A stretch of 64,000 bases of DNA from CAXTKD01 sp964244885 (GTDB lineage Bacteria > Pseudomonadota > Alphaproteobacteria > Sphingomonadales > Sphingomonadaceae), in assembly GCA_964244885.1 (NCBI GenBank), contig CAXTKD010000005.1, forward strand, positions 1 to 64,000, read 5' to 3'. Position 1 is the stretch's first letter, and each line of letters opens with the position of its first letter. This document shows, piece by piece, positions 17,815-27,684 of this stretch. The notes beneath the pieces were generated by a model, which saw only the letters and a program-made list of their open reading frames with translations, had not been told where the DNA came from and did no database searches. Both the position numbers and the translations under genes were made by a program.

Positions 17815-17932
17815 GCCTCGTCCTCCCCATCCGGACGATGCCACGGCGCGCCACGCCTGTCATCGCACGAAACATTGCGGGCGGCGGTTCGTTACAGCGC
17901 CCGGGTCATTCCACATTCGAAAGGATACCGGC

Positions 17933-18511
17933 ATGCGTCGGACAGTTTCACTTCTCGTCGCGGCGGCCGTTCTCGGCACCGCGGCTCCCAGCGTCGCGCA
18001 AAGCGTCGGCGGAAGCGCTGCGATCGGCGGCGCGGTCGGCGCGGGCGTCGGCGCGGTGGCGAACGGCATCAACCCGATCGAGGGCGCCGCGATCGGCGCC
18101 GTCGGCGGCGCGATCGTCGGCCTGCTGTCGAAGGACAAGCGCGACGCGCGGGTCAATTACGGCGACCGCCAGTACGGCTATTACGACAATGGCGGCACGT
18201 ACCATTATTACGATGACGCCTATAACAACGACCAATACGCCTACCGCGACCGCTATGGCCGTTACTACGGCGACGGCTGGACGCAGATCGACGCGACGGT
18301 GCGCGACGACGCCCAGGTCCGCGACTGGGTGCTGCGCCGTTACGACGCCAATTCCGATGGCCGCCTGAGCGACAACGAGGGCCGGCGCGCCCAGACGGCG
18401 CTGCTCCGCATCTTCGACACCAACCGCGACGGCGACATCGGCCGGAAGGAGTTCGCGCGCAACCGCGAGGTCGCGATGCGGAACCTGCAGGACCGCAACT
18501 GGCGCTACTAG
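17933..18511 (+). CDS. Exported glycine-zipper / EF-hand protein
   Basis: I do not recognise a characterised orthologue. The 192-residue product has a Sec signal (LLVAAAVLGTAAPSVAQ), then an Ala/Gly-rich glycine-zipper segment (about residues 24-66, AIGGAVGAGVGAVANG then GAAIGAVGGAIVGLL), a Tyr/Asp-rich stretch with YGYYDNGGTYHYYDDAY, and two EF-hand loops (DANSDGRLSDNE and DTNRDGDIGRKE). This suggests an envelope-associated, Ca2+-binding protein. The glycine zipper resembles those of outer-membrane lipoproteins, but no lipobox Cys is present. Its TAG shares CTAG with the convergent kdgK stop. Confidence 0.75.
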   Translation: MRRTVSLLVAAAVLGTAAPSVAQSVGGSAAIGGAVGAGVGAVANGINPIEGAAIGAVGGAIVGLLSKDKRDARVNYGDRQYGYYDNGGTYHYYDDAYNNDQYAYRDRYGRYYGDGWTQIDATVRDDAQVRDWVLRRYDANSDGRLSDNEGRRAQTALLRIFDTNRDGDIGRKEFARNREVAMRNLQDRNWRY

Positions 18512-19500
18512 CGGCGGACGTCGAGGCCCTGTTCGGCGAGCAGGGCCTCGATCTCGGCGCGCTCGACCAGGCAGAGGTCGCCCGGGACCGTGTGCTTGAG
18601 GCACGCAGTCGCGAGCCCCTGCCTGACCGTCAAGGACGGTTCGCGACCGCCTAGCAGTCCGTCCAGAATTCCGACCGCGAAGGCGTCGCCGCCACCGATT
18701 CGATCGACGATCGGGCCAACCTCGGCCGGCCCCGCCGTGACGACGCCGTCGCGCGTCGCCAGCCGGGCCGAGAGCCGGTTGTGATCGGCGTTGGTGGTCG
18801 TCCGGCTGGTCGAGGCGATGACCTCAAGATTCGGGAACGCGTCGAACGCCGCCGCGTCGGCGGCCTTGGCGCCGATCTCGCGGCCGAGGAGCAGCGAGAC
18901 GTCGCGGTGGTCGCCGAACAGCAGGTCGACGCCCGAGACCAGCTCGCGCAGGATCGACGGCGCGTCGCCATCCCACCCCGCCCACAGGCTGGGGCGGTAG
19001 TTGCCGTCGAAGGAGACCGGCACGCCGTTCGCCTTGGCCGCCGCGACGGCGCGCTTCGCGGCGGCCGCGCCGCCGGGGCCGGTCGCCGGCGTGATGCCGC
19101 TGATGTGGAGGCGGTCGGCGCCGTCCAGCGCCACATCCCAGTCGATCAGCTCCGGGTCGCCCGAGACGAAGGCCGAGCCGGCGCGGTCGTAGAGAACCTG
19201 CGACGGGCGCTGGATGGCGCCGGTCTCGAGGAAGAACAGCCCCATCCGGCCGGGGGCGCGGCGGACATTCCGGGTCGACACGCCGTGGCGCCGGAGCTCG
19301 CCGAGCGCCGCCTCGCCGAGCGCATTGTCGGCGACGATCGAGACATAGGAGACATCGTGCCCGAGCCTGGCGAGGCCGACCGCGACATTGGCTTCGGCGC
19401 CGCCGACGAAGACATCGAGCCGCGGCGTCTGCAGCAGCCGCTCGCGGCCAGGCGCGCCGAGGCGCAGCAGCAACTCGCCGAAGGTGACGACCTTGGCCAT
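18508..19500 (-). CDS. kdgK: 2-keto-3-deoxygluconate kinase (PfkB family)
   Basis: The 330-residue PfkB-type kinase begins VVTFGELLLRLGAPG and has the substrate motif GGAEANVAVGLARLG and a C-terminal active-site motif RIGGGDAFAVGIL with the catalytic Asp. It is called KDG kinase because of length, the FGELLLRL start and the adjacent kduD-type dehydrogenase. It would phosphorylate 2-keto-3-deoxygluconate to KDPG in uronate, pectin or alginate breakdown. No KDPG aldolase gene is in view. It is transcribed after kduD with a gap of 9 nt. Confidence 0.85.
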   Translation of the reverse strand: MAKVVTFGELLLRLGAPGRERLLQTPRLDVFVGGAEANVAVGLARLGHDVSYVSIVADNALGEAALGELRRHGVSTRNVRRAPGRMGLFFLETGAIQRPSQVLYDRAGSAFVSGDPELIDWDVALDGADRLHISGITPATGPGGAAAAKRAVAAAKANGVPVSFDGNYRPSLWAGWDGDAPSILRELVSGVDLLFGDHRDVSLLLGREIGAKAADAAAFDAFPNLEVIASTSRTTTNADHNRLSARLATRDGVVTAGPAEVGPIVDRIGGGDAFAVGILDGLLGGREPSLTVRQGLATACLKHTVPGDLCLVERAEIEALLAEQGLDVRR

Positions 19501-19509
19501 TAGGGCCTC

Positions 19510-20265
19510 CTAGCGCGCCAGCCAGCCGCCGTCGACCGGCAGGACGATGCCGTGGACGTAGGCCGCGGCGTCGGACGCCAGGAACACCGCCGCGCCGCCG
19601 ATGTCCTCCGGCACGCCCCAGCGCCCTGCCGGGATGCGGTCGAGGATGGCCGTGTTGCGGCTTTCGTCGGCCTGGAGCGCGGCGGTGTTGCCGGTCGCGA
19701 AATAGCCGGGCGCGATGGCGTTGACGTTGATTCCCCTTCCCGCCCACTCGCAGGCGAGCAGCCTGGTCAGCCCGGCGACGCCGGATTTCGACGCGGTGTA
19801 GCTCGGCACGCGAATGCCGCCCTGGAAGCTCAGCATCGAGGCGATGTTGATGATCTTGCCCTCCCCGCGCGGCAGCATGTGCCTCGCCGCCGCCTGAGTC
19901 AGAAAGAACACCGATTTGAGGTTCGTGTCGACCACCGCATCCCAATCGGCTTCGGTAAAGTCGACGCTGTCGGCGCGCCGGATGATGCCGGCGTTGTTGA
20001 CCAGGATGTCGAGCCCGCCCAGTTTGGCGAGCGTTTCGGCGACGACGCGCCCGCACGGCTCGATCGTCGACAGGTCGGCCTCGATCCAGACGAAGCGCCG
20101 CCCGGCCGACTCGACCGCCGCGCGGGTCTCGGCGGGGACGCTCCGCCCGACCGCCGCGATGTCGGCGCCGGCTTGCGCGAGCGCCACGGCGATTGCTTGT
20201 CCAAGGCCGGTGTTGGCCCCGGTGACGGCAGCGACGCGGCCCGCCAGATCAAATGGACTCGTCAC
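19510..20265 (-). CDS. kduD: SDR oxidoreductase, KduD-like (2-deoxy-D-gluconate 3-dehydrogenase family)
   Basis: The GTG start with GGGGA upstream gives 251 residues, the normal KduD length; longer in-frame starts run into noncoding sequence. The short-chain dehydrogenase motifs are TGANTGLG (residues 15-22), NNAG (90-93), Ser143, and YTASK (Tyr156, Lys160). The family reduces or isomerises 2,5-diketo-3-deoxygluconate to KDG, which the adjacent kinase would phosphorylate, so the pair forms a short uronate-degradation module. Other SDR substrates cannot be excluded. Confidence 0.82.
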   Translation of the reverse strand: MTSPFDLAGRVAAVTGANTGLGQAIAVALAQAGADIAAVGRSVPAETRAAVESAGRRFVWIEADLSTIEPCGRVVAETLAKLGGLDILVNNAGIIRRADSVDFTEADWDAVVDTNLKSVFFLTQAAARHMLPRGEGKIINIASMLSFQGGIRVPSYTASKSGVAGLTRLLACEWAGRGINVNAIAPGYFATGNTAALQADESRNTAILDRIPAGRWGVPEDIGGAAVFLASDAAAYVHGIVLPVDGGWLAR

Positions 20266-20479
20266 GATATTCCCCAACTCGAGAAGGCGGACATCGCCAT
20301 CGTTATCGCAGCTGGCAGATGCCGGGGACGTCATCCCGGTATAGTCCCGATTCTTGCCCGCCAGCCACTGATTTGAATCAGTCTTTTTTGGTCCGCAATG
20401 GATCGAACCCCGACTACTTCGCTCCCTGGCCGTTGTTTCCATGGCGCCCGAACGAATGCGCCGCGTGGGGAGTGAGTGC

Positions 20480-20752
20480 ATGAGTGCGATCGCAGAAAAC
20501 TGGATGCCCCGCAGTCACGGGTCAAAAGATCTGGAACGGCTGAGCTTGTTCGTCGAGAAGGTGCCGGCAGGGTGGCGGCTCGACCTCGGCGGGCGCGTGC
20601 GCCACTTCGGCACCGGCTTCATGGCGCTGCAGACCGCCACCGACGCGGCGCGCGCCGCCGCGGGCGAAGGGCGGCCGGCGCGGGTGTTCGTCGAGCGGCC
20701 CGACGGCGGCTGGCGGACGGTGTGGAACTCGGACGAGCCCTACGCGGCCTGA
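20480..20752 (+). CDS. Small hypothetical protein, DUF2188-like
   Basis: The ATG with GGGGAG upstream gives 90 residues. The central part (VPAGWRLDLGG, then ALQTATDAARAAAGEGRPAR, then GGWRTVWNSDEP) looks like a short beta-alpha-beta unit of the DUF2188 type, which is often found as small stand-alone proteins. No signal peptide or membrane segment is seen. It is divergent from kduD over about 210 bp of mixed sequence and its 3' end overlaps the convergent aroA by 13 nt. The function is unknown. Confidence 0.65.
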   Translation: MSAIAENWMPRSHGSKDLERLSLFVEKVPAGWRLDLGGRVRHFGTGFMALQTATDAARAAAGEGRPARVFVERPDGGWRTVWNSDEPYAA

Positions 20753-22074
20753 GCGCCGAGACTTTCGAGCAAGCCCACGAAACCCGGGAAGCTGGTGGCG
20801 ATCGGCGAACCATCGTCGATCGTCACCGGGTGGGCGGCGTTGAGGCCGAGCACCAGGAAGCTCATGGCGATGCGGTGGTCCAGATGCGTGGCGACCGTCG
20901 CGCCGCCCGCCACCGGCGCGCCGCCCCGGCCCTCGACGATCAGGCCGTCCGGCAGTTCCTCGACCGTGACCCCGCAGGCGCGGAGGCCCGCCGCCATCGC
21001 GGCGATGCGATCCGACTCCTTGACTCGCAGCTCCTCGATCCCGCGCATCGTGGTTCGGCCTTCGGCGAAGGCGGCGGCGACGGCGAGGATCGGATATTCG
21101 TCGATCATCGAGGCCGCCCATTCGGGCGGCACCTCGATGCCGGTGAGCGGCGAGTGCGAGACGACGAGGTCCGCGACCGGCTCGCCGCCGACGACGCGCT
21201 CGTTCTCCAGCACGATATCGGCGCCCATCGCGCGGAGCGCGCGGATCAGGCCGTCGCGGGTCGGGTTGATGCCGACATTCTCGATCGTGACGCGGCTGCC
21301 GGGGACGATCAGTGCCGCGACCATCGGGAAGGCGGCGGAGGACGGGTCGCCGGGGACGGTGATCGCCTGCGGGCGGAGCTCGGCCTCGCCAAGGATCGAT
21401 ATTTCGCGGCCGTCCGGCGTCTCGCCGCTCTCGATGACCGCGCCGAAGCCCGCGAGCATGCGCTCGCTGTGGTCGCGGGTCGGGATGCGCTCGACCACCG
21501 TGGTGCGGCCCGGCGTGTTGAGCCCGGCGAGCAGCACCGCCGACTTGACCTGCGCCGACGCGACCGGGAGCACGTAGCGCGTCGGGATCGCCGGGCAGGC
21601 GCCGTGGACGGTGAGCGGCAGCCGTCCGCCGGGACTGGCCTCGAAGCGCGCGCCGATCGCCGACAGCGGCGCGATCACCCGCGCCATCGGACGCTTCGAC
21701 AGCGAGGCGTCGCCGGTGAAGGTGGCGCGGATCGGATGGCTGGCGACGACGCCCATCAGCAGGCGGGTCGAGGTGCCCGAATTGCCCATGTCGAGCGGCT
21801 CGCGCGGCTGCAGCAGGCCGCCGACTCCGACTCCGTGGACGCGCCAGCGCCCGCCGTCCTCGCGGCCGATCTCGGCGCCCATCGCGCGCATCGCGGCGGC
21901 GGTGGCGAGCACGTCCTCCCCCTCCAGCAGGCCGTCGATCACCGTCTCGCCGACCGCCAGGCCGCCGAGCATCAGCGCGCGGTGCGAGATCGACTTGTCG
22001 CCCGGGATGCGGACGCGGCCGCAGAGCGCGGCGGGGGCGCGAAGGCAGAGCGCTGGAGAGGCGGGCGGGGTCAT
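20740..22074 (-). CDS. aroA: 3-phosphoshikimate 1-carboxyvinyltransferase (EPSP synthase)
   Basis: The start MTPPASPALCLRAP gives 444 residues, right for EPSP synthase, the sixth enzyme of the shikimate pathway. The N-terminal motif PGDKSISHRA (residues 24-33, with substrate-binding Lys27 and Ser28), the GNSGTSTRL motif and the KESDRIAAMA motif are all visible, as is the later loop around DHRIAMSF. A longer start overlapping the promoter region of the next gene was rejected. It is divergent from the TIGR02300 gene. Confidence 0.96.
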   Translation of the reverse strand: MTPPASPALCLRAPAALCGRVRIPGDKSISHRALMLGGLAVGETVIDGLLEGEDVLATAAAMRAMGAEIGREDGGRWRVHGVGVGGLLQPREPLDMGNSGTSTRLLMGVVASHPIRATFTGDASLSKRPMARVIAPLSAIGARFEASPGGRLPLTVHGACPAIPTRYVLPVASAQVKSAVLLAGLNTPGRTTVVERIPTRDHSERMLAGFGAVIESGETPDGREISILGEAELRPQAITVPGDPSSAAFPMVAALIVPGSRVTIENVGINPTRDGLIRALRAMGADIVLENERVVGGEPVADLVVSHSPLTGIEVPPEWAASMIDEYPILAVAAAFAEGRTTMRGIEELRVKESDRIAAMAAGLRACGVTVEELPDGLIVEGRGGAPVAGGATVATHLDHRIAMSFLVLGLNAAHPVTIDDGSPIATSFPGFVGLLESLGAQAA

Positions 22075-22214
22075 TATGAGGTCTTGAAAAGCGGCGCGGC
22101 GCGACCGAAATCGGGCGGGCTTTGGTTTTGACACCCGGGTGTCGCTATGGCAAGGCACCCCCGCCTGTCCGGCCCGCCCGCGCGGGCCGCAGCTATTTTG
22201 ATTGGAGACGATTT

Positions 22215-22541
22215 GTGGTGAAGCCCGAGTGGGGCACCAAGCGTGCCTGCCCGAAGTGCAACACGCGCTTTTACGACCTTGGCAAGGACGAGCCGGTGAC
22301 CTGCATCGCCTGCGGCAATGCCTGGGCGCCGGAACCCATGCTGAAGTCCAAGCAGCCGCTGCCGTTCGAGGCCGCCAAGCCCAAGGCCGTCGAGACGGAG
22401 GGCGGTGACGACGTGCTGGCCGACGACGACGATCTCGACATCGAGGCCGGCGAGGAGGTTCCCGCCGACTCGGCGGACGAGCTCGACGGCGACGACGATC
22501 TCGCCACGGTGGTCGCGAACGACGACGACGACGAGGTTTGA
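22215..22541 (+). CDS. TIGR02300-type zinc-ribbon/acidic-tail protein
   Basis: The tandem GTG start (MVKPEWGTKRACPKC) gives 108 residues. A CxxC pair (CPKC) and a second (CIAC) form a zinc ribbon in the first 40 residues with TRFYDLGKDEPVTC, the family signature in alphaproteobacteria. The rest is extremely acidic, with long Asp runs up to the final DDDDEV. Members are conserved, lie just upstream of tRNA-Ala or 16S-type loci in many sphingomonads, and have no known function. GGAG lies 8 nt upstream. The tRNA-Ala gene follows after 66 bp. Confidence 0.85.
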   Translation: MVKPEWGTKRACPKCNTRFYDLGKDEPVTCIACGNAWAPEPMLKSKQPLPFEAAKPKAVETEGGDDVLADDDDLDIEAGEEVPADSADELDGDDDLATVVANDDDDEV

Positions 22542-22607
22542 TCTTCTTGCAAGGCTAAAGGCCTTGCCGTAAGCGATGCGCCGCCCGGATCAGGGCGGAC
22601 AGGATGT

Positions 22608-22683
22608 GGGGCCGTAGCTCAGCTGGGAGAGCGCTACGATGGCATTGTAGAGGTCAGGGGTTCGATCCCCCTCGGCTCCACCA
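22608..22683 (+). tRNA. tRNA-Ala (anticodon GGC)
   Basis: A 76-nt cloverleaf with encoded CCA. Acceptor stem GGGGCCG pairs with CGGCTCC and includes the G3:U70 wobble that identifies alanine tRNAs. The anticodon loop ATGGCAT has GGC at positions 34-36, flanked by a five-pair stem, and the T arm GGGGTTCGATCCCC is intact. It reads GCC codons. Confidence 0.97.
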
Positions 22684-22689
22684 ACCTCG

Positions 22690-22719
22690 AAAAGGGCGGC
22701 CTTCGCGGGCCGCCCTTTT
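22690..22719. terminator. Bidirectional rho-independent terminator
   Basis: AAAAGGGCGGCC, a 6-nt loop, then GGCCGCCCTTTT: a 12-bp inverted repeat with the A/T tails on both sides. It ends the tRNA-Ala transcript on the plus strand and can serve the convergent PLP enzyme gene on the minus strand. Confidence 0.9.
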
Positions 22720-22723
22720 CGAT

Positions 22724-24031
22724 TCAGACCGCCGCCAGCGCCTGCTCGAAGTCGGCGATCAGGTCGTCGGGGTGCTCGACTCCGATCGAGACCCGGACGA
22801 GGTTGTCGGAGATGCCGAGCTCGTCCTTGCGCGCCTGCGGGACCGAGAGGTGGGTCATCGCCGCCGGGTGGCTGGCGAGGCTCTCGGTGCCGCCCAGGCT
22901 GACCGCGAGCTTCACCAGCTTGAGGTTGTCGAGCAGGCGGAAGGCTTCGGCCTCGCCGCCCTTGACGATGACCGAGAAGGTCGAGCCGGCGCCGGTGCAG
23001 TGGCGACGGTAGATGTCCATCTGGCGGCTACCTTCCTCGAGAAAGCCGAGATAGCCGACGCGCTCGACCTTCGGGTGGTCGCGGAGATATTCGCAGACCA
23101 GCTTGGCGTTCTCCCCGGCGCGGCTCATGCGGAGCTCGAGCGTCTCGAGGCTCCTCAAAAGCATCCAGGCGGTGTGCGGATCGGTGATCGTGCCGATGGT
23201 GTTGCGCATCGAGCGGATCGGGTTGATCGCCGCTTTGGTGCCGAGAACGCCGCCCGCGACGAGGTCGCTGTGGCCGCCGACATATTTCGTCAGCGAGTAG
23301 ATGACGATGTCGGCGCCCTGCTTGAGCGGCGTCTGCCAGAGCGGGCCGAGGAAGGTGTTGTCGATGATGATCGGCGGCTGATAGTCGTCGCCGCCGAGCA
23401 CCGCGGCGCGGGCGTCGCGGACCGCCTCGATATCGACCAGCGCGTTGGTCGGGTTGGCGGGGCTTTCGGTGTAGATGAGCGCGACGCGGCCCTTGGCCCT
23501 GGCGGCGCGCAACACCTCCTCGATCTCCGACTGCTCGGCGCCCGCCGGGAAATCGAGCCAGGTGATGCCGAACTTGCCGAGGATGCGGCCGATCAAGGTC
23601 TCGGTCGCGGCGTAGAGCGGGCCGGAGTGGACGACGACGTCGCCCGGCACGACGTGGGCCAGGAGCACGGTGGCGATCGCCGACATGCCGCTGGAGAAGG
23701 CGAGCGCGTCCTCCGCCTCCTCCCACAGCGCCAGCCGGTCCTCGAGGATTTCCTGGTCGGGGCCGTTGAAGCGGCCGTAGACGAGCCCCTCGGCCCCGCC
23801 GGGGCGGACTCCGGTGATGCCCTCGAAGAAGCGCTTGCCGTCGGCGGCGGTCTGGAACACGAAGGTCGAGGTCAGGAAGATCGGCGGCTTCAGCGCGCCT
23901 TCCGACAGCACGGGGTCGTAGCCGTGGCCCATCATCATCGTCGACGGGTGGAGCTTGCGGCCGCCTATCGTGGTCGCCTTGTGCTTCTGCGCGCGGGCGG
24001 GGACGCCCGTCAGCTGGTCTTCGGTCGGCAT
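22724..24031 (-). CDS. Cystathionine gamma-synthase family PLP enzyme
   Basis: The 435-residue protein from MPTEDQLTGVPAR belongs to the Cys/Met metabolism PLP family. The PLP lysine is in YSLTKYVGG (Lys249), with GMSAIATVLLAH and TESPANPTN typical of this group. It is longer than E. coli MetB owing to an N-terminal extension and a VRPGGAEGLVYGRFNG insertion. It could be cystathionine gamma-synthase, gamma-lyase or a methionine gamma-lyase type enzyme; sequence alone does not separate them, so no symbol is given. A hairpin in the gap upstream (24056-24073) is noted but not called a riboswitch. Confidence 0.82.
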   Translation of the reverse strand: MPTEDQLTGVPARAQKHKATTIGGRKLHPSTMMMGHGYDPVLSEGALKPPIFLTSTFVFQTAADGKRFFEGITGVRPGGAEGLVYGRFNGPDQEILEDRLALWEEAEDALAFSSGMSAIATVLLAHVVPGDVVVHSGPLYAATETLIGRILGKFGITWLDFPAGAEQSEIEEVLRAARAKGRVALIYTESPANPTNALVDIEAVRDARAAVLGGDDYQPPIIIDNTFLGPLWQTPLKQGADIVIYSLTKYVGGHSDLVAGGVLGTKAAINPIRSMRNTIGTITDPHTAWMLLRSLETLELRMSRAGENAKLVCEYLRDHPKVERVGYLGFLEEGSRQMDIYRRHCTGAGSTFSVIVKGGEAEAFRLLDNLKLVKLAVSLGGTESLASHPAAMTHLSVPQARKDELGISDNLVRVSIGVEHPDDLIADFEQALAAV

Positions 24032-24117
24032 GGGAGGAGGTCCTGTGCTGGTGGGGCGCTTGTGAGCGCCCGGCATGGCCTCCGAATAACACGAGACGCG
24101 GGCGAAGGTTACAATGG

Positions 24118-24540
24118 TTACGCGTTCCGCAGTTTTTCGCGGCGTTCCGTAACCTTATCGACTGCCGTGCGATGGAACTCGCCGGCGAGACGCTTGCGCG
24201 ACGGCGGCGTGGAACTGCGGAGCATCGCCATCAGCAGCCGGTCGTCCTGCTCGATGCGGTAGCCGACCACACGGCCGTGATAGAGGAGCGGGACGGCGTT
24301 GCCGTGCTCCAGGCGGTCCAGCGCAAGATCGTGGAACTGCTCGATCCGCTGGCCGCAAGTCGCGTCCCACGCCGCGGCGAAACCCGAATCGCGCTTGCGC
24401 AGGCGATAGGCGGTCTGCGCGGACATGCCGACCGCCTCGGCGGCGGCGCGGACATTGCCGGTTTTGGCGAGCGCATCGATGAAGCCCTTGCGGCGGGCAA
24501 GGGTCCAGCCGTCGGTTCGGGTGCGGCGAGGGTGGGTCAT
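24118..24540 (-). CDS. HTH-domain protein of unknown function
   Basis: The 140-residue protein begins MTHPRRTRTDGWTLARRKGF, and residues about 18-50 (GNVRAAAEAVGMSAQTAYRL) look like a homeodomain-like HTH similar to small terminase subunits or transposase-type DNA-binding domains. The remainder is hydrophilic (GYRIEQDDRLLMAMLRSS) and unrecognised. Such stand-alone HTH proteins are common in sphingomonads and are not by themselves phage. It lies between the PLP enzyme and repeat B1 on the minus strand. The function is unknown. Confidence 0.7.
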   Translation of the reverse strand: MTHPRRTRTDGWTLARRKGFIDALAKTGNVRAAAEAVGMSAQTAYRLRKRDSGFAAAWDATCGQRIEQFHDLALDRLEHGNAVPLLYHGRVVGYRIEQDDRLLMAMLRSSTPPSRKRLAGEFHRTAVDKVTERREKLRNA

Positions 24541-24626
24541 CGATGAGTTTAGATCAGGCGAAATCCTACATTGCAACGGATTTTCGTGGTTTGTTCTGGG
24601 CGGCGCCAGCCTTCGGCCTTAGCCCA

Positions 24627-24760
24627 CCCCCCTCGCCCGCTTGCGGGAGAGGGCGACTCGCGGCAGCGAGCGGGGTGAGGGAGTTTTCCTGAGGCGGTGC
24701 TGCTTGCGCTGGCGCGCTTCGCCCCTCACCCCAACCCTCTCCCGCAAGCGGGAGAGGGGG
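24627..24760 (+). repeat. Family B compound palindromic repeat, copy B1
   Basis: About 134 bp. It begins CCCTCGCCCGCTTGCGGGAG, has a middle part with CGAGCGGGGTGAGGG, and ends with a second palindrome, CCCTCTCCCGC then AAGCGGGAGAGGG. It lies in the same orientation as B2; the two are direct repeats around the DUF559 gene. Confidence 0.9.
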
Positions 24761-24773
24761 ATTATGGTGCGGG

Positions 24774-25181
24774 ATGGCGACGGTTCCGAAGAGAGCGAGT
24801 CCGAGGGCGCGCGAATTGCGGCGCTTGCAGACGGATGCGGAGCGGAAGCTGTGGAACGCGCTTCGGAATCGCCAGCAGGGTGGGCACAAGTTTCGGCGGC
24901 AGGTTCCGGTTGGGCCTTATATCGCCGACTTCCTGTGCGTTGAGGCGCGGGTGATTGTGGAGCTTGACGGTAGCCAGCATGCCGAACGGGAAGATTATGA
25001 TCGGGCGAGGACCGCTTATCTTGAGCGGCAGGGGTTTGAGGTTCTTCGGTTCTGGAACACGGATGCGCTTACCAACACCAGCGGCGTGATCGAAACAATC
25101 CTCGCCGCGCTCGACTCCCCTCGCCCGCTTGCGGGAGAGGGCGACTCGCCGGCAGGCGAGCGGGGTGAGGGAAAGCTCTGA
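24774..25181 (+). CDS. DUF559 (Vsr-like PD-(D/E)XK) endonuclease-fold protein
   Basis: The 135-residue protein has the DUF559 core: TDAERKLWNALRNRQ, GHKFRRQVPVGPYIADFLC (the catalytic-type Asp), VIVELDGSQH and a QGFEVLRFWN strand. DUF559 proteins are single-domain, very-short-patch-repair-like nuclease folds, frequently mobile, with unknown targets. The gene sits in a cassette: 14 bp after repeat B1, and its last 20 or so codons (PLAGEGDSPAGERGEG) are translated from repeat B2, where its TGA stop lies. The repeat-derived tail is unlikely to be part of the ancestral protein. Confidence 0.85.
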   Translation: MATVPKRASPRARELRRLQTDAERKLWNALRNRQQGGHKFRRQVPVGPYIADFLCVEARVIVELDGSQHAEREDYDRARTAYLERQGFEVLRFWNTDALTNTSGVIETILAALDSPRPLAGEGDSPAGERGEGKL

Positions 25182-25250
25182 GGGCGGCGCTGCTCGCGCT
25201 GGCGCGCTTCGCCCCTCACCCCAGCCCTCTCCCGCTTGCGGGAGAGGGGG
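25116..25250 (+). repeat. Family B compound palindromic repeat, copy B2
   Basis: About 135 bp, a direct repeat of B1 (same order of palindrome, middle part and palindrome). It encodes the tail and stop of the DUF559 gene and ends 4 bp before the rpoN stop codon, so it could also act as the terminator of the rpoN transcript. Confidence 0.9.
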
Positions 25251-25253
25251 CTT

Positions 25254-26804
<1,551 letters not shown>

Positions 26805-26807
26805 GAC

Positions 26808-27575
26808 TTAGCGCTCGAAGCTCTCGCCGAGATAGACGCGGCGGACGTTCTCGTCGGCGACCAGCGCCTCGGGCGCGCCTTCGAACAGCACCGCGCCATC
26901 GTAGATGATGCAGGCGCGGTCGACGATGTCGAGCGTCTCGCGGACGTTGTGATCGGTGATCAGGACGCCGATGTCGCGGTCCTTCAAATGGCCGACGAGG
27001 TCGCGGATGTCACCGATCGAGATCGGGTCGATGCCGGCGAACGGCTCGTCCAGGAGCATGATCGACGGGTTGGCGGCGAGCGCGCGGGCGATCTCGCAGC
27101 GCCGCCTCTCGCCGCCCGACAGGCCCATGGCGGGTGCTGAGCGCAGGCGGGTGATCGAGAATTCGTCGAGCAGCGTCTCCAGCCGCTCGCGGCGCGCCGC
27201 GCGGTCGGGCTCGGACACTTCGAGCACCGCCATGATATTCTGCTCGACCGTCAGGCCGCGGAAGATCGAGGTTTCCTGCGGCAAATAGCCCAGGCCGAGC
27301 GCGGCGCGGCGGTACATCGGCAGGCCGGTGATATCGGTGCCGTCGAGCAGGATGCGGCCTTGGTCGGGGAGGACGAGGCCCATGATCGAATAGAAGCAGG
27401 TCGTCTTGCCCGCGCCGTTGGGCCCCAGCAGGCCGACAACCTCGCCGCGGTCGACGTGGAGCGAGACGTCGCGCAGGACGACGCGCTTGTCGTAGGACTT
27501 GCCGATCGAGACGATCGTCAGGCCGTCGCCTTCGACCACGCCCTGCGCCCGTTCGAGGACCGCCGCCTCGGCCAT
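26808..27575 (-). CDS. lptB: LPS export ABC transporter ATPase LptB
   Basis: The ATP-binding subunit (about 255 residues from the ATG preceded by GACAGGGAAT; a GTG four codons earlier is an alternative) has Walker A GPNGAGKTT, signature LSGGERRRCEIARALA and Walker B IMLLDEPFAGIDP. LptB2 with LptFG drives lipopolysaccharide out of the inner membrane to LptA. Gene order lptC-lptA-lptB-rpoN is the usual conserved cluster. There is a gap of about 110 bp upstream, so it may have its own promoter. Confidence 0.95.
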   Translation of the reverse strand: MAEAAVLERAQGVVEGDGLTIVSIGKSYDKRVVLRDVSLHVDRGEVVGLLGPNGAGKTTCFYSIMGLVLPDQGRILLDGTDITGLPMYRRAALGLGYLPQETSIFRGLTVEQNIMAVLEVSEPDRAARRERLETLLDEFSITRLRSAPAMGLSGGERRRCEIARALAANPSIMLLDEPFAGIDPISIGDIRDLVGHLKDRDIGVLITDHNVRETLDIVDRACIIYDGAVLFEGAPEALVADENVRRVYLGESFER

Positions 27576-27684
27576 ATTCCCTGTCACCCACTCGCGCGGC
27601 GCGCCACTTGGCGCGCTTCATGCATGCGCTGGCGGGATTCTTAGCCGGGAGAATGTTACGGTAGCAAGCGTTCGCCTGAAAAAA

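Noticed and set aside
24056..24073. Hairpin GGGCGCTT/AGCGCCC upstream of the PLP enzyme, possible SAM/SAH riboswitch
   Set aside because: Only one short hairpin without the conserved motifs of a SAM-II or SAH class; no second stem or pseudoknot partner seen.
24118..24540. A small terminase subunit as sign of a prophage
   Set aside because: The HTH resembles terminase small subunits, but no large terminase, portal or capsid genes are near.
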